A DNA stretch of 64,000 bases from positions 3,224,001 to 3,288,000 of the forward strand of contig CAWCOH010000001.1 of assembly GCA_963797115.1 (NCBI GenBank), written 5' to 3'. Origin of the DNA: AP-15 sp963797115. GTDB lineage: Bacteria > Pseudomonadota > Alphaproteobacteria > ATCC43930 > CGMCC-115725. Numbering within the stretch: the stretch's first letter is position 1; each line of letters begins with the position of its first letter. Of this stretch, positions 58,683 to 64,000 are shown piece after piece. The notes beneath the pieces were generated by a model that worked only from the letters and a program-made list of their open reading frames with translations, was not told where the DNA came from and searched no databases. A program made the position numbers and the translations under genes.

Positions 58683-60338
58683 CTAACCCGATCCCGCCGG
58701 TTTCGGTTGGTCCGTGCACTCCTCGCAATGCGGCGGGTTGAGCCAGATCGTCCCGAGGTCCTGGTTCGTGTAATGGCTCGGACCAATCTTCCAGCCATGG
58801 ACGTAGGACCGCAGCGGCACAATCCGGTTCCACCAATAGCTGTGAATGTAATGCGCCTCTTCGTCGAGCACACGCTTGTCGAACTCGTAGGCCAGAGCGC
58901 GCTGCTTTGCGACATCGGTCTCGTGCAGCATTTTGTCGTAGATCTCGTCCGCCTTCGGATCCTCGTAGTAGCCGTAATTCTGGCTGCTGATCGAATGCGA
59001 CAACCAGGTTTGGACGTCGATCACCGGGTTGACGATGCCGTGACAATTGCCGCCGGTGTTGACGGCGAACTCGCCGCCGCGCAGCGAAGCGAACCACGGG
59101 CCGGTCGGGACCACGCGCTGCGTTACGCGCAGCCCGATCTTGCTCCATTGATCGATCAGCCAGGTCCCGAGGTATTTGTACGGCTGATCGACGTTGCGGT
59201 TCATCAGCTCGAAGCTGAGCCCTTCGGCGCCAGCCTCCTTGAGTAGCCGGCGCGCTTCGGCTCGCGACTTCTCGATGTCCGGCCAGAAGCCGGCGATCTT
59301 ATCGAGTTGCTCCTTGGTCTCCGCCAGCGGCGAGCCGGGGAAAATGAGGCCGCCGACGGTGCCCATCAGACTGACCTTGGAGAGGCCCGCCTGACTGCCC
59401 CAGTGGTCGAGCGCCAGCACCAAGGCGCGGCGCACCCGCACGTCGTCGAACGGCTTCTTCTTGTGGTTGATCCAGGCTCCCACCGTGCAGTTCCAGTCGT
59501 GCTGCTGGATCACGATCTTGTCGCCCAACTCCTGCTTCAGCTGGTCGATGGCGGAGGGCGGATAGCCGCGAAATTCGGTCGCCGCCTGGTCGGCACGGAT
59601 CGCGTCGAGCTGCACCGCCTGCTTCGGCGCATAGATCCCGACAAAGCCGTCGAGATAAGGCAGTCCCTTGTGGTAGTAATCCGGGTTACGCACCCCTTTG
59701 ATCGACTGGCCGATCTCATATCCAGCGAATTTGAACGGGCCGGAACCGAGAATGTTGTGCTCGTACCAGTGAATGTCCTTGTCGAGCACTTTCTTCTGGT
59801 AAATCCAATTGTAGGGGTCCGCGAGCGCCGGCAGGAACGCGCTGGTAGCAAACTTCAGGTGAATGACGACCGTGTGTTCGTCCGGCGCCGTGATGTCCTT
59901 GACCATCATGAAATCGGTCGAACGCGGGCTTAACGTGCCTTCCGGCGGAAAGGCGATCTTGTTGAGGCTGGCCGCTACGTCCTCGGCCGTCAGCCTGTCG
60001 CCGTTGTGGAACTTGACGTCGTCGTGGATCTTGAAGGTATAGGTTTTGCCGCCGTCGATGGGCTTTGGCATCTCGGTGCACAGATCGCACACGATATCGG
60101 TGGCGGATCCTGGATTGTACGGGTTGATCCGGATCAGCACGCTGTAGAAGGGCGCCGCCGAGTGGATCGTCGCATAGGTCTCCTCGCGCTGCGCGTCGAA
60201 GCTTGGCGGCGAGTCCGCCGGGATCATATAGGTCAGGGTGCCGCCGTATTTCGCACCTTCGTCTTGCGCCGCCGCCGGCACGGCCGCTGCGAGGCCGGCA
60301 CTCAGCCCGATGGCCCAATTTCGCCATCTGAGTCCCAT
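58683..60338 (-). CDS. ABC transporter substrate-binding protein, family 5 (paralogue 4 of 4)
   Basis: 551 residues, first of the four in the operon. Signal peptide LSAGLAAAVPAAAQ, then YGGTLTYMIPADSPPSFDAQREETYATIHSAAPFYSVLIRINP. It is closest to paralogue 1 across the C-terminal half (WNCTVGAWINHKKKPFDDVRVRRAL, SLMGTVGGLIFPGSPLAETKEQL, GIVNPVIDVQTWL). The C-terminal NPPHCEECTDQPKPAGSG is conserved. It lies 24 bases after the DppF-like ATPase gene. Confidence 0.9.
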   Translation of the reverse strand: MGLRWRNWAIGLSAGLAAAVPAAAQDEGAKYGGTLTYMIPADSPPSFDAQREETYATIHSAAPFYSVLIRINPYNPGSATDIVCDLCTEMPKPIDGGKTYTFKIHDDVKFHNGDRLTAEDVAASLNKIAFPPEGTLSPRSTDFMMVKDITAPDEHTVVIHLKFATSAFLPALADPYNWIYQKKVLDKDIHWYEHNILGSGPFKFAGYEIGQSIKGVRNPDYYHKGLPYLDGFVGIYAPKQAVQLDAIRADQAATEFRGYPPSAIDQLKQELGDKIVIQQHDWNCTVGAWINHKKKPFDDVRVRRALVLALDHWGSQAGLSKVSLMGTVGGLIFPGSPLAETKEQLDKIAGFWPDIEKSRAEARRLLKEAGAEGLSFELMNRNVDQPYKYLGTWLIDQWSKIGLRVTQRVVPTGPWFASLRGGEFAVNTGGNCHGIVNPVIDVQTWLSHSISSQNYGYYEDPKADEIYDKMLHETDVAKQRALAYEFDKRVLDEEAHYIHSYWWNRIVPLRSYVHGWKIGPSHYTNQDLGTIWLNPPHCEECTDQPKPAGSG

Positions 60339-60362
60339 CTAGCTTCTCCTCTATTTTTCGCT

Positions 60363-61442
60363 TCACCCGGAGCCCGCCGTCATACCGCTGTGAGCGAGCT
60401 CGGCTGAGTTCTCGGCGGGTCTCTCCTGGCGCGTCGGCTGACCGACCTGGCTGCACGCCACCCAATGCCCCGGTCGCAACTCGCGTAATTCCGGGCGCGT
60501 CCGCCGGCACTCGGCGACCGCAATCGGACAGCGCGGGTGGAACACACAGCCCGAGGGAGGATTGATCGGGCTCGGCACCTCGCCTACCACCGGTTGGAAT
60601 GCCCTGGTCGCTTCGACCGTCGGGTCGGGGACGGGCACCGCCGACAGCAGCGCCTGGGTATAGGGATGGAGCGGGTGATCGAACAGCTCGTCGCATTCGG
60701 CCAGCTCGACAATGCGGCCCAGATACATGACCGCGACTCGTTGGCAGATGTGCCGGACAACCGAAAGATCGTGGGCGATGAACAGGTAAGTCAGGCCAAA
60801 GCGCGCACGCAGATCCTCAAGCAGATTGATCACCTGCGCCTGGATCGACACGTCGAGGGCGGAGACCGCCTCGTCGCAAACGATGAACTCCGGCTCGAGC
60901 GCCAATGCGCGCGCGATACCGACCCGCTGGCGTTGTCCGCCCGACATCTCGTGCGGGTAACGGTCGGCAAAGGCAGGGTTGAGGCCGCAGATGGAGAGTA
61001 GTTCGCGGACACGCGCCGCCCGCTGCCGGGCATCGCCGCCGACACCGTGCACGCGCATCGGCTCATCGAGAATGGCGCCGACCTTCATGCGCGGATTGAG
61101 CGAGCTGTAGGGGTCTTGGAATATCACCTGGATGCGCCGACGCAGCGCCACGAGTTCCTTGCGGCTGAGTTCGGCGATGTCGATACCGTCATAAAGTATC
61201 GCACCCGCGGTCGGCTTTTCGAGCCGCAGGATGCAGCGGCCGGTCGTGGTCTTGCCGCAGCCGCTCTCGCCGACGAGCCCCATGGTCTCGCCGCGGCGCA
61301 TCATGAAATCGATCCCGTCGACCGCCTTGACCTCGCCGATTTTGCGGCCGATCAACACGCCCTCGGTGATCGGGAAGTACATCCGCAGCCCTTTGACCTC
61401 AAGCAGCGGCTTTCCCGTCGTCGCAGCTTCGTTCGCGTTCAT
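60363..61442 (-). CDS. Peptide-type ABC transporter ATP-binding protein (DppF/OppF-like)
   Basis: 359 residues from ATG 61442, which overlaps the preceding stop as ATGA. Walker A GESGCGKTTTGRCI, signature MSGGQRQRVGIARALALEP and Walker B FIVCDEAVSALDVS are present. The C-terminal oligopeptide-transporter domain has CVFHPRCPIAVAECRRTRPELREL, with the cysteines expected for the FeS-type motif of this family. It powers the DppB/DppC-like channel together with the DppD-like ATPase. Confidence 0.92.
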   Translation of the reverse strand: MNANEAATTGKPLLEVKGLRMYFPITEGVLIGRKIGEVKAVDGIDFMMRRGETMGLVGESGCGKTTTGRCILRLEKPTAGAILYDGIDIAELSRKELVALRRRIQVIFQDPYSSLNPRMKVGAILDEPMRVHGVGGDARQRAARVRELLSICGLNPAFADRYPHEMSGGQRQRVGIARALALEPEFIVCDEAVSALDVSIQAQVINLLEDLRARFGLTYLFIAHDLSVVRHICQRVAVMYLGRIVELAECDELFDHPLHPYTQALLSAVPVPDPTVEATRAFQPVVGEVPSPINPPSGCVFHPRCPIAVAECRRTRPELRELRPGHWVACSQVGQPTRQERPAENSAELAHSGMTAGSG

Positions 61443-62545
61443 GCCGCCGTTCCAGTGGCGAGCTCGGCGCTGCGGAAGCAGGCGGCGAGATGACCCGCTT
61501 CGCCCGCCAGGTCGAGCGGTGGACGTCCTCTGGCGCACAGGTTGAGCGCAAACCGGCAGCGCGGCCGGAACGAGCACCCCGCGTCGAGCTTGATCAAATC
61601 GGGCGGCTGGCCTTCGACCGGATCGAGCCGCGCCTGGCGCGGCCGGTCGAGCCGCGGCACCGAGTGCAGCAGCGCGATCGTGTAGGGATGCCGCGGATTA
61701 TGGTAGATGTCGGCCGACGAGCCGCTCTCGATGATGCGGCCGGCATACATGACGTTGACGCGGTTGGCGTAGCGCGCCACCACCCCGAGATTGTGGGTGA
61801 TGATGATCAGCGCGACATCGAGCCGGCGCGTCAGGTTTTTCATCAGCTCGAGGATCTGGGCCTGGATCGTCACGTCGAGTGCCGTCGTCGGCTCGTCGGC
61901 GATAATCAGCTTCGGGTCGCATGCGAGCGCAATCGCGATCATGATCCTCTGGCGCATGCCGCCCGAAAGCTGGTGCGGATACTGTTTGAGGCGTCGCTCC
62001 GGATCGGCGATGCCGACGAGACCGAGCAGTTCCACCGCACGCTCATGGGCGGCGGCACGATCAGCGCCGCGATGCTGCTCGAGCGTCTCGGTGATCTGGC
62101 GGCCGATCGTCAGGACCGGGTTCAGCGAGGTCATCGGCTCCTGAAAGATCATGCCAATGTCGCTGCCGCGCACCTCGCGGATCTCCTCCTCGGAGAGCCG
62201 CAGCAGGTCGCGATCGTTAAAGATGATCTGGCCCTCGGTGATCCGCCCCGGCGGATCCGGGATCAGGCGAAGGATCGACAGGGCGCTGGCTGTCTTGCCT
62301 GACCCGCTCTCGCCGACGATGGCGACCGTCTCGCCGCGTTCGACGGTATAGGAGATGCCGTCGACCGCGGGCACGACGCCGGCCCCGGTGCGAAACTCGG
62401 TGTGCAGGTCCCGGACTTCTAAGAGTGGTGGCAAAACACCCGCAACTTCCTCCCGTTCAACCTTTTCGGGTCGTGTTCTCGTTTGCGCCTTGAGTGTCGT
62501 ATCGACCGGGGCGCGGGCTGTCAACGGTGGCAACGGGGTCTTCAC
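61439..62545 (-). CDS. Peptide-type ABC transporter ATP-binding protein (DppD/OppD-like)
   Basis: About 368 residues; the start is uncertain. No ATG precedes the domain, and GTG 62545 or TTG 62434 are the candidates (the frame stays open to a TTG at 62608). Conserved elements are VGESGSGKTASALSIL (Walker A), FQEPMTSLNPVLTIGRQI (Q-loop), LSGGMRQRIMIAIALA (signature), IIADEPTTALDV (Walker B) and, near the end, CSFRPRCRFALNLCARGRPPL. First gene of the eight-gene transport operon, divergent from DUF1993. Confidence 0.88.
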   Translation of the reverse strand: MKTPLPPLTARAPVDTTLKAQTRTRPEKVEREEVAGVLPPLLEVRDLHTEFRTGAGVVPAVDGISYTVERGETVAIVGESGSGKTASALSILRLIPDPPGRITEGQIIFNDRDLLRLSEEEIREVRGSDIGMIFQEPMTSLNPVLTIGRQITETLEQHRGADRAAAHERAVELLGLVGIADPERRLKQYPHQLSGGMRQRIMIAIALACDPKLIIADEPTTALDVTIQAQILELMKNLTRRLDVALIIITHNLGVVARYANRVNVMYAGRIIESGSSADIYHNPRHPYTIALLHSVPRLDRPRQARLDPVEGQPPDLIKLDAGCSFRPRCRFALNLCARGRPPLDLAGEAGHLAACFRSAELATGTAA

Positions 62546-62611
62546 GCCTTTGTCAGGGCTCGCTAAGATCCGCCCGACGACAACGTCACCAGCGGCAAGG
62601 AGGACCAAGCA

Positions 62612-63121
62612 ATGCCGATTTCAATGTATCACGGATCAGTGCCGGTGTTTCTACAGCTGCTCGGCGGCCTCAAGGGCGTGATCGAGAAGGGCGAGGCGGC
62701 GTCCACCGCAAAGAAATGGGATGAGAATACCCTGCTGAACTGGCGTCTTTACCCCGACATGTTCACCTTCGCCCGGCAAGTCCGCCAGGCCAGCGAGCAC
62801 GCCTTCGGCGCCGGACGCGCCGCCGGCGTCGCCGTCCCCGAGCTTCCCGCTATCGACAACAGCCTGGCGGAGATGAAGGCGCGGATCGACAAGACGATCG
62901 ACTTCCTCAAGGGGCTGCGCGCCGACCAGCTCGACGGCAGAGAGGATGCGCAGGTCACCATCACCCAGGGCGGCCAGCAGCGCAACTTCCGCGCCCAGGT
63001 CTACCTCTATCACTTGGCGATGCCGAACTTCTATTTCCACATTACTACAGCGTACAATATTCTCCGCAGTCTCGGCATCGAGATCGGCAAGCGCGACTTC
63101 ATGGGCCAGATGCCGTCCTAA
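62612..63121 (+). CDS. DUF1993 family protein
   Basis: 169 residues spanning the whole domain. MPISMYHGSVPVFLQLLGGLKGVIEKGEAAS at the start, PDMFTFARQVRQASEHAFGAGRAAG, and LPNFYFHITTAYNILR-like AMPNFYFHITTAYNILRSLG near the end are typical. The fold is a DinB-like helical bundle; the function is unknown. It follows AAGGAGG at good spacing. Confidence 0.9.
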   Translation: MPISMYHGSVPVFLQLLGGLKGVIEKGEAASTAKKWDENTLLNWRLYPDMFTFARQVRQASEHAFGAGRAAGVAVPELPAIDNSLAEMKARIDKTIDFLKGLRADQLDGREDAQVTITQGGQQRNFRAQVYLYHLAMPNFYFHITTAYNILRSLGIEIGKRDFMGQMPS

Positions 63122-63184
63122 AGCCCACTCCTCTTGCCTCCTCCCGCGTCGTGACGCGGGAGGAGTGATCTTCCAGCTCCCCGG

Positions 63185-63290
63185 CTCTACAGAACGCCAT
63201 GGCCCGGCCAGCGGATGCGTAGCTTCATGCCTGTCATTTGGCGATCCTGGGATGCCATAGCCGACGTAGTCCGTCGCGGTAATATCAAGA
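63185..63290 (-). pseudogene. Possible remnant of a polysaccharide-deacetylase N-terminus
   Basis: The minus strand around 63240-63280 encodes TATDYVGYGIPG and, in another frame near 63195-63220, RIRWPGHGV. The intact deacetylase at 20.1-21.0 kb starts DDRDYVGYGATPADPQWPGGARI. The match is short and interrupted. No other gene is seen in 63122-63440. Confidence 0.3.
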
Positions 63291-63440
63291 TCGGCTCCTT
63301 TCGCGGCTCGTGACCGACAGTGCGGTTGCAGCACTCGCCGGGTCGGAACGGAAACCGCCTTCGAATCGGGAAGGCGGTAATTTTCCGACGGCTCATTGGG
63401 CGCGCGCCCGCGTATCGGTCGTAAGAGACGGCAAATTACA

Positions 63441-64000
63441 TGCGCTCCTTCCTGGCTGGCCGCTAGTGGCGCGGTTGGCAGCCGCTTGGTGCCGTTGCTG
63501 GTGGCGGCGGGCCATTCGGTGGTGGGCCTGACCCGCAACCCGGCCAAAGCCGACGCGATAGCTCCGGCCGGTGCCGAAGCGGGTTGCCGATGCGTTGAAT
63601 AGGGCCGCGATCATGGCGGTGATTGCCGGCGCCGAGCCGTATGTCATAGTGCACGAAATGACTTCGCTCGGTGCCGGCGAATGACGTCAGGCGGTTCGGT
63701 CGGTCGTTTGCCGTCACTAATCGCTTGCGGACCGAGGGTTTGAACAACCTGCTCGCCGCGGCGAAGCAGGCTCAGACGCGGCGCCTGGTCGCGCAGAGCT
63801 TTTGCGGGTGGCCCTATGCCCGCACCGGCGGCCCCGTCAAATCGGAGGACGGTCCGCTCGACCGCGAGCCGCCGCGGGAATTACAGCGCGCTCGAGGCGA
63901 TCCGCAATATCGAGAATGCCGTGACCGCTTCGTCCGAAGTCGACGGAGTGGTCCTCTGCTATGGCGCGTTTTACGGTCCTGCCACCGGTCTCTTCGACAG
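63441..64000 (+). pseudogene. Decayed NAD-dependent epimerase/dehydratase gene, cut by the window end
   Basis: Pieces of an NAD(P)-binding sugar-epimerase-like protein appear in three frames: ASGAVGSRLVPLLVAAGHSVVGLTRNPAKADAI (Rossmann start), VADALNRAAIMAVIAGAEPYVIVHEMTSLGAG, then TNRLRTEGLNNLLAAAKQAQTRRLVAQSFCGWPYARTGGPVKSEDGPLD and, shifted again, ALEAIRNIENAVTASSEVDGVVLCYGAFYGPATGLFD. At least three frame changes occur in about 500 bases, more than expected from sequencing error alone. The gene's end lies outside the window. Confidence 0.65.

Noticed and set aside
1..64000. Prophage or integrative element boundaries (integrase, attachment repeats)
   Set aside because: No integrase, phage structural gene or tRNA-associated direct repeat was found; the only transposase is the IS5 remnant.

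Overview
High-GC chromosomal DNA, most likely from a free-living alphaproteobacterium (Rhodospirillales or a related soil or freshwater order). This is inferred from gene content: a PmtA-type lipid methyltransferase, a two-domain cold-shock protein, an imuA-imuB-dnaE2 cassette behind a GTTC-N7-GTTC-like LexA site, a phasin, CoxL-type molybdenum hydroxylases, and abundant short palindromic repeats. No rRNA, tRNA or CRISPR array was seen.

Layout. 1-5.7 kb: end of a fumarylacetoacetate-hydrolase-family gene, a cold-shock gene split by a frameshift, a PmtA-like methyltransferase, an FMN reductase, DUF1272 coupled to an aminotransferase, and a NodU-type carbamoyltransferase. 5.9-12.0 kb: the SOS mutagenesis cassette imuA-imuB-dnaE2, which carries at least eight palindromic repeat elements inside its coding sequence. 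Seven keep the reading frame; one coincides with a frameshift in dnaE2. 12-21 kb: class III CoA-transferase and FkbM methyltransferase, an iron-complex binding protein, an SDR, a secreted beta-propeller protein, a frameshifted MATE transporter, a repeat-filled gap and a polysaccharide deacetylase. 21.4-26.5 kb: a likely catabolic cluster (PEP-mutase/ICL-family enzyme, amidohydrolase, flavin reductase, Rieske dioxygenase alpha and beta).

26.5-37 kb is the most plastic part: DUF2252, an orphan HicB, a VapBC pair whose toxin has a nonsense codon, fragments of an iorB-like gene, two adjacent proteins with PD-(D/E)XK nuclease motifs (a candidate defence module), then a frameshifted full iorB and an intact iorA. 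37-41 kb: a four-gene osmoprotectant ABC importer with 4-bp overlaps. 41-48 kb: housekeeping genes (MetX-like hydrolase, phasin, NfeD/SPFH pair, D-Ala-D-Ala carboxypeptidase with SPOR domain, phosphomannomutase and UTP-glucose pyrophosphorylase). 48-51 kb: a CoxL-family large subunit and a MoaD/ThiS-like protein.

51-62.5 kb: a peptide-type ABC transport operon on the minus strand (two ATPases, four tandem paralogous binding proteins, two permeases). The last permease runs into an IS5-family transposase remnant. The window ends with a DUF1993 gene and a decayed NAD-dependent epimerase.

The strongest observations are the repeats written into proteins of the mutasome and the uncharacterised two-nuclease module between iorB copies. 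Several single-base frameshifts (cold-shock, dnaE2, MATE, iorB) may be real decay or consensus errors; raw reads would be needed to decide.
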